Assembly (NCBI RefSeq): GCF_000421825.1
Contig: NZ_ATXT01000016.1
Span: 363,727-427,726, forward strand
Reading direction: 5' to 3'
Length of the DNA: 64,000 nucleotides
Source of the DNA: Humibacter albus DSM 18994
Lineage (GTDB): Bacteria > Actinomycetota > Actinomycetes > Actinomycetales > Microbacteriaceae
In this document: piece after piece, positions 48,613 through 56,007 of the stretch
Position numbering within the stretch: position 1 is the first letter of the stretch
How the letters are laid out: every line of letters starts with the position of its first letter
The notes under the pieces: model-generated
The model's input: the letters and a program-made list of their open reading frames with translations, nothing else
Databases searched by the model: none
Told to the model about the DNA's origin: nothing
Translations under genes and position numbers: made by a program

Positions 48613-50502
48613 CTAGCGATCCGACGGCGCGGTCGGCTTCGCCTCCTGCTCCGCCGCGGCGAGGATGTCTTTGATTTCGTCGGTGGCGAAGCCCGATCTG
48701 ATCGCCCACAGGTACGCCACAAGGCCGACGAGGACTTCGACCACCATGCCCCACGGGAATCCGAGAACCGGATGTTTCAGCGGGCCGTACACGCCAAGGT
48801 AGCCGACGAGCATCGAGGCCAGAAGCAGCCAGATCAGCCACCAGTTCGCGGTGACATGTTTGCGTCCCTCGGTCTCGGAGAACACCCAGACGGCCGCGCA
48901 GAAGGCGATCACGAGGGCACAGAACACGACGAAATAGAAGGGGAACGGCCATCCACCGGGACGCTGGCCACCCCCTGTGGTCAAGACCCATCCACCGGCG
49001 ATCGCCACCCAGATCCAGAGAGCGAAGAAGACGATGCTGATCACCGCGCTCGGCACGGCCTTGATCCAGCCGCGCCGCCAGGCGTAGTAGGCGGTGAAGA
49101 ACGGCAAGCCGATGAAGGTCGCGGTGAAGACGTTGGCCAGCGTCGAGAATCCGCTCCAATAGAGAATCAGCACCGCGGCCAGAAACGAAACGGGAGACCA
49201 GAACTGGTACCACTTGAGCCGGAACGGACGGTTGAGGGCGGCCGCGGTGCGTCGCAGCACCGGAAGACCCGCTCCGCCCATGATGTAAGTCAGGACCGCA
49301 GCGGATGAGATGAAGCCGACCAACTGATACCAGCTGGGGGCCGGGACGAAGAACACGCAGGCGACCACGGCCGAGACCACGAGGGGCAACCAGGGGATAC
49401 CGAAGCGGTTGTTGCGGGTGAACGCCTTGGGGATGTTGCGGTGCACGCCGAGTCCGTACCCGGTGCGAGCGGCGGTGCCGAGGTACACCCAGCCGGTCGC
49501 CAGCGGCGACACCGCCGCGTCGATCAGCAGGAAGACGCCGAGCGCGGCGAGCGCGGCGATGTTCGCGGAGTCCAAAGCATGGAAGAGCGGCCCGTCGGCC
49601 CATCCTCCCTTGACGAGCTGATCCCACGCCCCCTGCTTCAGACCCATGTCCGCCCAGTTGATCGCGCCGATGAAGGCGACCTGCAGCAGCGTATAGATGG
49701 CGGCGGGGATCACGATCGACCCGATCGTGGCCAACGGCACATTGCGCTGCGGGTTGCGCACCTCGCCGCCGTAGTCCAGCGCCTGCCTGAAGCCGAGCAG
49801 CGAGAAGATGATCCCGGTGGTCGCGATCGCATGGAAGATCGGCGGCACGCCGAGCGGAGCGAATCCGCCATATGACGTGAAGTTCTGGCCCTTCAGAATG
49901 AAGAACAAGAAGATGAACGTCAGCGTCGGCAATGCGATCTTCCAGAGCGTCACCCACTTGTTCGACTCGGCCAGGAACTTCGCGCCGAAGAAGTTGAGCA
50001 CGAAGAACAGTGCCGTCAGCCCGAAGCCGGCCAGAATCCCATTCGGCCAACTGAGGACGTCCACGCCCTGCACGGTCGTCAAGAATCCCGTTCCCGGAAA
50101 CTTGCCGCCGAGGTAGGTGAGAGTCGCCTCTGCCTCGATAGGAGGAATCGATACCACCGAGAGCCAGTAGGCCCAGCCGATGATCCAGCCGGAGAGTGAG
50201 CCGTGCGTCAGATAGGTGTACCGCACGATCGCGCCGGAGCGGGGCAGCATGGCTCCGAGCTCGAGGTAGGTCAGCGCGATGAGGAAGACGAGGACCGAGG
50301 CGATGATCCACGAGAGGATGGCCGCTGGTCCGGCCACTCCGGCGGCGGCGAGAACGCCGAACAGCCATCCGGAACCGATCTGTGCACTGACGCCGAGGAG
50401 GAGGAGCTGAGTGAACGACAGCCGTCGCCTGAGGCTGCTGTCCGCGACTTCAAAAGATCCGGTGACCGGTGCTGGATCGTCTTTGACACTTGTCCGGCTC
50501 AC
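48613..50502 (-). CDS. APC family amino acid permease
   Basis: 629 residues if started at GTG 50502, six bases after AAGGGGTG; ATG 50538 is upstream of that site. At least twelve helices: the first has L-L-L-L-G-V-S-A-Q-I-G-S-G-W-L, the usual APC unwound helix with G-S-G. Later parts have L-L-G-F-R-Q-A-L-D-Y-G-G-E-V-R-N-P-Q-R-N-V-P, a family hallmark (listed singly). It is longer than most members (about 500), with two extra helices near the C-terminus and an Ala/Glu tail. Substrate likely an amino acid; not assignable. It converges with the NmrA-like gene. Confidence 0.92.
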   Translation of the reverse strand: MSRTSVKDDPAPVTGSFEVADSSLRRRLSFTQLLLLGVSAQIGSGWLFGVLAAAGVAGPAAILSWIIASVLVFLIALTYLELGAMLPRSGAIVRYTYLTHGSLSGWIIGWAYWLSVVSIPPIEAEATLTYLGGKFPGTGFLTTVQGVDVLSWPNGILAGFGLTALFFVLNFFGAKFLAESNKWVTLWKIALPTLTFIFLFFILKGQNFTSYGGFAPLGVPPIFHAIATTGIIFSLLGFRQALDYGGEVRNPQRNVPLATIGSIVIPAAIYTLLQVAFIGAINWADMGLKQGAWDQLVKGGWADGPLFHALDSANIAALAALGVFLLIDAAVSPLATGWVYLGTAARTGYGLGVHRNIPKAFTRNNRFGIPWLPLVVSAVVACVFFVPAPSWYQLVGFISSAAVLTYIMGGAGLPVLRRTAAALNRPFRLKWYQFWSPVSFLAAVLILYWSGFSTLANVFTATFIGLPFFTAYYAWRRGWIKAVPSAVISIVFFALWIWVAIAGGWVLTTGGGQRPGGWPFPFYFVVFCALVIAFCAAVWVFSETEGRKHVTANWWLIWLLLASMLVGYLGVYGPLKHPVLGFPWGMVVEVLVGLVAYLWAIRSGFATDEIKDILAAAEQEAKPTAPSDR

Positions 50503-50552
50503 GAGTGACACCCCTTCATGTCGTTCGCCGGCGCGCATTTCAACCGGCTCCG

Positions 50553-51302
50553 TTATGGCCGTTCGTCTCTCAATCTACGCTCGGGACTGCTCGGGCCAGG
50601 GACCACGCTGCTCTCTGGCCGGATACGCCCGGGCGGAGTCGGCCCGTCGTGAACGGGCTCGGCACCGTCGCCGCGCTCGATCGCCCGAGAACCCTGCGCG
50701 AGAGCGAGCATTCCCAGCATGAGGCGCGAGTCCGCATAGACGCCGCGGGCGACGAAGGTCGCGAGCCGATCCGGGCTGGGGGCCCTGTCACCGCCGGTCA
50801 CACCCTCCGGAAGCCCCAGTTCGTACCGCGCCACCGCATCCGCAGCTCGCGCGTAGACGAGCACCGTCTCGAGATCGGAGCGGATGCCCCACCCCGAGAT
50901 CACGCGCAGCTCACGATCGAGCGCCGCGGCCGCGTCGTCCGCCCCGGGCGACCACCCCATCGCATCGACGACCTGCGCAGCGGTCACGCGAGAGCCGTTC
51001 TCCGCCGAACCATCGGCATCCGTCGTCGAGGGCAGTCCCAGCGCGGCCGCCTGCACCGCCCCCATGAGCGTGACCGGATCACCGGCGCGCACGACCTCCA
51101 CGACCTCGCGAACGCGCTCGATCGGCAGCCCGACGACCTGACGCAGCGTATGGATCAGCACCAACCGTTCGACGTGCGATTCGTCGTAGACGGAGGTCGT
51201 CGCATTCCGCTTCGCACCGGGCTCGAGCAAGCCCTCGCGCAGGTAGTACTTGATGGTGCTCACCGGCGTGTGACTCACGTGGCCGAGTTCCTGAAGCTTC
51301 AC
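50553..51302 (-). CDS. MerR family regulator
   Basis: 249 residues from GTG 51302, with GGGGTG upstream. N-terminal winged helix: V-S-H-T-P-V-S-T-I-K-Y-Y-L-R-E-G-L-L-E-P-G (residues 9-29; listed singly), then D-E-S-H-V-E-R-L with the MerR dimer helix. The 150-residue C-terminal part is of unknown type and lacks cysteine pairs, so metal sensing is unlikely. It diverges from a DUF998 membrane protein; an 11-bp palindrome at 51361-51371 lies between them. The last 25 residues are Pro/Ser/Arg-rich. Confidence 0.85.
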   Translation of the reverse strand: MKLQELGHVSHTPVSTIKYYLREGLLEPGAKRNATTSVYDESHVERLVLIHTLRQVVGLPIERVREVVEVVRAGDPVTLMGAVQAAALGLPSTTDADGSAENGSRVTAAQVVDAMGWSPGADDAAAALDRELRVISGWGIRSDLETVLVYARAADAVARYELGLPEGVTGGDRAPSPDRLATFVARGVYADSRLMLGMLALAQGSRAIERGDGAEPVHDGPTPPGRIRPESSVVPGPSSPERRLRDERP

Positions 51303-51360
51303 GGAACACCCCGATCGGATAGTGAAATGGCCGCCCGCTATCCACGATGACACCGTTAGA

Positions 51361-51371
51361 TAGTGCCACTA
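51361..51371. promoter_or_regulatory. palindrome between merR and DUF998 genes
   Basis: TAGTGCCACTA, five-base arms around one C; GATAGTG also occurs at 51317-51323 and 51359-51365. It may bind the MerR-type protein. Confidence 0.4.
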
Positions 51372-51411
51372 CCTTAGCGGTTGTCATCCCGACGACCACA
51401 AGGAGTCCGCC

Positions 51412-51990
51412 ATGATCGCACTACCCATCCTCGCCATCGCACTGATCGCGGCTCGGCTCGGAATCTTCCTGCACCTGCACGTCGCGCACCGCGAGTTCAG
51501 CCCGCTGCGCAACACGGTCAGCGACTACGGAACTGGGCGCACGCGGCCGGAGTTCACTCTGATGGCCGCACTCTCGATGCCCGCCTACGCGTTCGTCCTG
51601 ATCACCTGTTCTCTGACCGACATGGGCCCGACCTGGGCGCTCATCGCCGGCGCCATCGGCGTGCTGGCCGGTGCGGTCATGCCGCTCCTTCCGACAGATC
51701 TGACGGGCACGAAGATCACCGCCACGGGCGTCACGCACTGGGTGCTCGCGATCATCCAGTTCGCCGGGCTCTTCGTCGCCATGACGAATCTCGTGCTGCC
51801 TGCGAATGCCTCGCCCCTCGTCTTCGAGATCATCACCTGGATCGTGCGCATCACCTTCTACGCTTTCCTCGTCACGCTTATCCTGCCGAAGCTGCGGCGC
51901 TCGGTCATGGGTTTGGCAGAGCGCCTGTTCGTCACCGCGACGGCACTGTGGTTCATGACGGTCGCCGGATACCTCATCGCGCTCGGGTGA
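51412..51990 (+). CDS. DUF998 family membrane protein
   Basis: 192 residues from ATG 51412, preceded by AAGGAG. Six membrane helices. The family loop after helix 1 reads F-S-P-L-R-N-T-V-S-D-Y-G, similar to D-P-V-S-Q-Y-G in the other DUF998 gene at 16092-16685. The two proteins are otherwise diverged. The function of the family is unknown; control by the divergent MerR-type gene would suggest induction by a small molecule. Confidence 0.85.
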   Translation: MIALPILAIALIAARLGIFLHLHVAHREFSPLRNTVSDYGTGRTRPEFTLMAALSMPAYAFVLITCSLTDMGPTWALIAGAIGVLAGAVMPLLPTDLTGTKITATGVTHWVLAIIQFAGLFVAMTNLVLPANASPLVFEIITWIVRITFYAFLVTLILPKLRRSVMGLAERLFVTATALWFMTVAGYLIALG

Positions 51991-52061
51991 GGATGTGGTA
52001 GTCCCCGGCGTCGCCGCCGATCAACCGCGAGGTCCAGGGATAGGGATGCGGGTCGGTTCCC

Positions 52062-52679
52062 TCAGGATCGCCCTGCCCCCGGAAGCCCCAGCGCGAGGCG
52101 GGCGGCGTCGTCGAAGAGGTCGTCGGCAGTGCGGCCGGTTCCGGTGAAGTAGTCGCCGATCGCGCGGGTGGCGACGGGGAACCGCGCCCGCAGTTGCTCC
52201 ACCGACGGTGCCGGGCCTTCGGGCGGAGGCGACTGCTCCTCGAGGACCCAGCCCACTGTGAAGCGTTCGCCGACCAGCACGAGCAGTCGGGCATCCCGGG
52301 CATCCATTCCCCGCTGTACGAGCGTGGCCATGGCCGTCTCGGAGAAGTCACCGCGTCGTAACGAGTCCCGGGCTCCCGAGATGATGCGCGCGCCGTCGCG
52401 GTGCTGCAGCAGCGCAGCCCGCAGCGCCCGCAGCGCCTCGAACAACCACTCGCGCCCGTCTCCCACGCCGGCCGGGGGCGGCACTGCGGCGATCGCCTCG
52501 TCCATAACGGCGTCCGCGAGAGCATCCAGCAATTCGGACTTGTTCTTCACATGCCAGTAGAGGGTGGGCGCCTGCACGTTCAGCCGGGCGGCGAGGATGC
52601 GCAGACTCAGGCGATCGAGACCCTCCTCGTCGACGAGGCGGAGCGCTTCGTCGAGCACACGCTCCCGATTCAGCGGCAT
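52062..52679 (-). CDS. TetR family repressor with tetracycline-repressor-type C-terminal domain
   Basis: 205 residues from ATG 52679, with GAGGAG upstream. N-terminus M-P-L-N-R-E-R-V-L-D-E-A-L-R-L-V-D-E-E-G (listed singly), and helix-turn-helix L-S-L-R-I-L-A-A-R-L-N-V-Q-A-P-T-L-Y-W-H-V (about 20-42), the TetR(A/B)-like form. The ligand domain is TetR_C_1 type. It diverges from the MDR gene at 52760, only 80 bases away, with two related operators between them (52705-52749). It should repress both. Confidence 0.9.
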   Translation of the reverse strand: MPLNRERVLDEALRLVDEEGLDRLSLRILAARLNVQAPTLYWHVKNKSELLDALADAVMDEAIAAVPPPAGVGDGREWLFEALRALRAALLQHRDGARIISGARDSLRRGDFSETAMATLVQRGMDARDARLLVLVGERFTVGWVLEEQSPPPEGPAPSVEQLRARFPVATRAIGDYFTGTGRTADDLFDDAARLALGLPGAGRS

Positions 52680-52704
52680 CGGGACTCCTCTGCTTGCACA
52701 TCGA

Positions 52705-52749
52705 CTCTTACAGTGTTAGAAACATCGTAGTTCTCTAACACCGTAAGAG
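52705..52749. promoter_or_regulatory. paired operators forming a 16-base inverted repeat
   Basis: CTCTTACAGTGTTAGA (52705-52720) and TCTAACACCGTAAGAG (52734-52749) are reverse complements with one mismatch, 13 bases apart. Each arm is itself an imperfect palindrome (CTAAC-3-GTAAG), so it can be read as two facing dimer sites. Confidence 0.75.
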
Positions 52750-52759
52750 GGAGATCGTG

Positions 52760-53722
52760 ATGAAGGCAGCCGTGGTCTCACGCGCCGGTGGCGTGCCCGA
52801 GTATCGAGACTGGCCGGAGCCGGAGGCGCACGACGGCGAGGTCGTCGTGACGGTCGAGGCCGTGGCCGTGGAGAACGTGGATCGCGCCATTGTCGCGGGC
52901 ACGCACTACACGTCGGCCGCCTTCCAATCGGCGCTTCCGGCGGTCCCGTGCTTCGACGGCATCGGACGCCTGCCCGATGACACGCTCGTGGGCTTCGGCG
53001 GCCTGCAACCACCGGAGGGCGCCCTGGCCGAGCGTGTCACCATACCGGCCGGGTATGCCGCTCCGATCCCCGAGGGGATCGAGCCGCCCGTGGCCGCCGC
53101 GCTCTCGTCAGCGATCAGCGGCATGCTCGGCTTGCAGGCCGCGGGCAGCTTCCGGCAGGGCGAGACGGTGCTCGTGCAGGGCGGCACCGGTGTCGCCGGG
53201 CGGCTCGCGATCCAGATCGCCAGGCTGCTGGGTGCGGCACGCGTCGTGGCGACCGGGCGCGACGACACGGCACTGAACGAGCTGCTCGACCTCGGGGCAG
53301 ACGCGACGATCAACACCGCCGTCGATGACAAGGCACTGATCGAGGCTTACCGCGAGCACGCAGGGAACGGATACGACGTGGTCGTCGACTACCTCTGGGG
53401 CCGCCCGACGGAGTTGCTCACCCGAGCGCTCATCCCCACGAGCTTCTCACTGGGCACCCCTACTCGGCTCGTTCAGATCGGAGAAGCGGCCGGATCAGGC
53501 ATCCGACTCAGTGCCGACGCGCTGCGCACCTCCGGCCTGGAGATCTACGGTGCGAGCCGCAACGCCGCAGTAGGCATGTCCACGGCCTACCGCCAGGTCG
53601 TCGAGTGGGTACGCAACGGCGAGCTGACGGTCGCCGTTGAGACCATGCCCCTCCGCCAGATCGCCGAGGCATGGACGAGAGCCGACCTCCGCGGACGGCG
53701 GCTCGTCATCATCCCCGGCTGA
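52760..53722 (+). CDS. MDR family oxidoreductase, quinone-reductase-like
   Basis: 320 residues from ATG 52760, nine bases after AGAGGGAG; the GTG at 52757 is also in frame. A GroES-like N-domain (residues 1-120) lacks the cysteine/histidine zinc ligands. The Rossmann part (130-270) has V-L-V-Q-G-G-T-G-V-A-G-R-L-A-I-Q-I-A, the NADPH motif of zinc-independent quinone oxidoreductases. It reduces quinones or enals; substrate unknown. Control by the divergent TetR protein through the operators at 52705-52749 is very likely. Confidence 0.9.
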   Translation: MKAAVVSRAGGVPEYRDWPEPEAHDGEVVVTVEAVAVENVDRAIVAGTHYTSAAFQSALPAVPCFDGIGRLPDDTLVGFGGLQPPEGALAERVTIPAGYAAPIPEGIEPPVAAALSSAISGMLGLQAAGSFRQGETVLVQGGTGVAGRLAIQIARLLGAARVVATGRDDTALNELLDLGADATINTAVDDKALIEAYREHAGNGYDVVVDYLWGRPTELLTRALIPTSFSLGTPTRLVQIGEAAGSGIRLSADALRTSGLEIYGASRNAAVGMSTAYRQVVEWVRNGELTVAVETMPLRQIAEAWTRADLRGRRLVIIPG

Positions 53723-53768
53723 GCTCGCCCGAACGATCACTGCCACGGAACACGAACAGGAGAACACC

Positions 53769-54005
53769 ATGAACGCATTCACCCAGCGCCTGCACCACCT
53801 CACGCACCGTGTGCCCGGGGTACCCGCGCACACGGAGAGTGCCAATGCTCGCGGCCAGCGGGCCGCCGAACAGCGGCACGGCCAGCGCCACCACGGTCAC
53901 GGGCTGAGGAGCCCGAACAGTCACCACCAGAACCCACCACGAATCCTCGTGGGCTGGCAGCACCGCATCGCCCGCCTCCTGCACGCCGAGCAGCCAGGGC
54001 AGTAG
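53769..54005 (+). CDS. small His/Arg-rich protein or remnant
   Basis: 78 residues from ATG 53769, eight bases after AGGAG and 46 bases after the MDR gene, so it may be co-transcribed. The sequence is rich in His, Arg and Gln (A-E-Q-R-H-G-Q-R-H-H-G-H-G) with no recognisable domain. On the opposite strand the same bases read like a hydrophobic helix of a membrane protein, so this could be a gene start fused to inverted foreign DNA. Coding status is doubtful. Confidence 0.35.
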   Translation: MNAFTQRLHHLTHRVPGVPAHTESANARGQRAAEQRHGQRHHGHGLRSPNSHHQNPPRILVGWQHRIARLLHAEQPGQ

Positions 54006-54061
54006 CGTGCTCCCGCCAGGTGCCGGCGCACCCACCCCTTGACGCCCTCGGTTCGCCGCCG

Positions 54062-54073
54062 TAGCCTCCGGGC
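54062..54073 (+). promoter_or_regulatory. -10 box of a leaderless promoter for the PCD-VOC gene
   Basis: TAGCCT (54062-54067), six bases, ATG 54074. No ribosome binding site. Confidence 0.5.
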
Positions 54074-54742
54074 ATGGTCGAGCCCATCACCTCGAAGCAG
54101 TTCCATGAGTCACCGGGCGTCGAAGACTGGCGCGTGCTGTCGGACGGCGCCGCAGCCTACTTCGCGACCGGTTCTTTCGCGAAGGGGCTGGAGTTCGTCG
54201 ACCGAATCGGTGCGCTGGCGGATGCCGCGAATCACCATCCCGACATCGACCTGCGATATCCCGCGGTGCTCGTGAAGCTGATGACCCACGAGGTGATGCC
54301 GAACGGATGGTTGAGCGAGCGCGACGCCGCTCTTGCCGCTCAGATCTCCGAAGTCGCTCGCGAACTCGACATTCCGACCGACCCCACGAAGGTGCATACG
54401 CTTCAGATCGCTGTTGACGCGCTCGACATCCCGAAGGTGCAGGCCTTCTGGGCCGCGCTGCTCGGGCGGACGGCCACCGAGGACGACCTGTTCGATCCCG
54501 ACGGTATGGCCCCGAACTTCTGGTTCCAGCAGATGGATGCCGAGCGCCCCCAGCGCAATCGCATCCACATCGACTTCTACCTCCCAGCCGACCAGGCCGA
54601 AGCGCGCGTCGCTGCCGCTCTCACGGCCGGTGGAACCGTCGTGCGCGACAACGGTCCACAGTGGTGGACGCTCGCCGATCCCGAGGGCAATGAGGTCGAC
54701 ATCGCGCCGTGGCCCGACACCTGGGCCGGCTCGGACGAGTAG
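54074..54742 (+). CDS. fusion of pterin-4a-carbinolamine dehydratase-like and VOC domains
   Basis: 222 residues. Residues 10-95 match the dehydratase (PCD/DCoH) fold with the active-site H-H-P-D-I-D-L-R-Y and the later H in L-M-T-H-E-V. After about residue 105 a VOC-type domain begins (V-D-A-L-D-I-P-K-V-Q-A-F-W-A-A-L-L-G, H-I-D-F-Y-L and L-A-D-P-E-G-N-E-V-D, each listed singly). The dehydratase normally regenerates tetrahydrobiopterin or acts as a coactivator; no aromatic amino acid hydroxylase is nearby. The pairing is known in actinobacteria but its purpose is not. Confidence 0.88.
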   Translation: MVEPITSKQFHESPGVEDWRVLSDGAAAYFATGSFAKGLEFVDRIGALADAANHHPDIDLRYPAVLVKLMTHEVMPNGWLSERDAALAAQISEVARELDIPTDPTKVHTLQIAVDALDIPKVQAFWAALLGRTATEDDLFDPDGMAPNFWFQQMDAERPQRNRIHIDFYLPADQAEARVAAALTAGGTVVRDNGPQWWTLADPEGNEVDIAPWPDTWAGSDE

Positions 54743-54784
54743 CGGGCGACGCCGCGGCTTCGGGTTGCGGCCGGACATCCTGAT

Positions 54785-55816
54785 CTAGTGTCCGCCCCGC
54801 GCTGAACTGGATCCGCGAACGATGAGGTCGGCTGCCATTTCTATTCGTGGAGGCTCGGCCTCGAAAGCCGCGGGTCGCATCGCCATGGCGGACAAGAGCA
54901 TCCTCACCGCGGCGGCCCCCATCTCAGCGGTCGGCTGTCGGACGGTTGTCAGTGGCGGCCTGGCCGCGTGCGCCTCGGGAGTGTCATCGAACCCGACCAC
55001 GCTGATGTCGTTCGGGATCGTGAGGCCGAGCTCTGCAACCGCGTCGTAGACACCGAGAGCCATGATGTCTGAGCAGGCGAAGAACGCGGTGATGTCGGGA
55101 TGTGTTTCCAGAAGGTGCCGACTCTCGTCTCGTGCGCGTCCCCGGTCCCAGTCCGCGTGTGCGACGTGGATGCTCGCATCGAGCTGGCGGACGTCCACGC
55201 CGGCTCGGAATCCGTCTACTCTGGCGCGACTGTAGAGATGCGTTCGGATGCCCGCAACGATGCCGAACCGCCGATGGCCGAGCGCGAGGAGGTGTTCGGC
55301 CGCGATCTGCCCGCCGTTCCAGTTGGCGACACCCACGCTGGGGACCTCCCGCGGCGGCTTGCTCATCGGATCGATGAGCACCAACGGGACGTTCGCGGCG
55401 GAGAGCATCCGGAACTGCGTGGACGACGGATCGACGAGAACCACTACGGCGCCCGATGACGGACGGCGCAGGAGCCGGGAAGCCCAGTCTCTGCCGTGTG
55501 TTGCCATCGAGATCACGACGTCGACGTCTGCGGCGGCGGCCGCCGCCTCGACGCCCGTGAGAACCGAGTTCGCCCAGGAGCCCGCAACGTGGTTGACGAC
55601 GAGGTCGATCATGGTGGGCCGCTCCGCGAGCCGCTCCGAGCTCGCGCCACGACGGTGGTAGTCAACGGCGCGCACCGCTTCCATCACCCTCATGCGCGTG
55701 CTCTCCGAGACATCAGTTCCACCGCGGAGCACCTTCGACACGGTGGGCACGCTCGTGCCGGCCAGCTCCGCAACCTGACTGAGAGTGGGGCGTCCTCGCG
55801 GAGATTCGCTCTGCAT
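54785..55816 (-). CDS. LacI family regulator of the binding-protein/sialidase cluster
   Basis: 343 residues from ATG 55816. N-terminal helix-turn-helix R-P-T-L-S-Q-V-A-E-L-A-G-T-S-V-P-T-V-S-K-V-L (residues 8-29; listed singly). The hinge is atypical (R-R-G-A-S-S-E-R-L-A), and the ligand domain runs to about residue 335. TAGCAT six bases before the start with no ribosome binding site indicates a leaderless transcript. TTGCGCAA at 55838-55845 overlaps its own promoter region, suggesting autoregulation. It is divergent from the sugar-binding lipoprotein gene and likely controls it and the sialidase-like gene. Confidence 0.92.
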   Translation of the reverse strand: MQSESPRGRPTLSQVAELAGTSVPTVSKVLRGGTDVSESTRMRVMEAVRAVDYHRRGASSERLAERPTMIDLVVNHVAGSWANSVLTGVEAAAAAADVDVVISMATHGRDWASRLLRRPSSGAVVVLVDPSSTQFRMLSAANVPLVLIDPMSKPPREVPSVGVANWNGGQIAAEHLLALGHRRFGIVAGIRTHLYSRARVDGFRAGVDVRQLDASIHVAHADWDRGRARDESRHLLETHPDITAFFACSDIMALGVYDAVAELGLTIPNDISVVGFDDTPEAHAARPPLTTVRQPTAEMGAAAVRMLLSAMAMRPAAFEAEPPRIEMAADLIVRGSSSARGGH

Positions 55817-55828
55817 GAGTGGATGCTA
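55817..55828 (-). promoter_or_regulatory. -10 box of a leaderless promoter for the lacI-type gene
   Basis: TAGCAT (complement of 55823-55828), six bases, ATG 55816. Confidence 0.55.
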
Positions 55829-55837
55829 CCGCGAAAC

Positions 55838-55845
55838 TTGCGCAA
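55838..55845. promoter_or_regulatory. TTGCGCAA operator site 1 (lacI side)
   Basis: Perfect eight-base palindrome TTGCGCAA, 22 bases upstream of the lacI start and next to its -10 box. Confidence 0.65.
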
Positions 55846-55924
55846 ACTGACCGCCTATTGCAGCTTGCATTCCTAGGAATCGCCTGCGAGCATATGGTCT
55901 GCAATCGAACAAATACCAAGAAGT

Positions 55925-55932
55925 TTGCGCAA
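55925..55932. promoter_or_regulatory. TTGCGCAA operator site 2 (binding-protein side)
   Basis: Perfect palindrome in the context AAGTTTGCGCAAGT, 76 bases upstream of the binding-protein ATG. Confidence 0.7.
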
Positions 55933-56007
55933 GTCGCGACTCCTGGCATCCCACGTTCAGCGACGAACCCAACTCGAAGCTCGGGTTGGCGCGCAGGAGG
56001 ATTCAGC

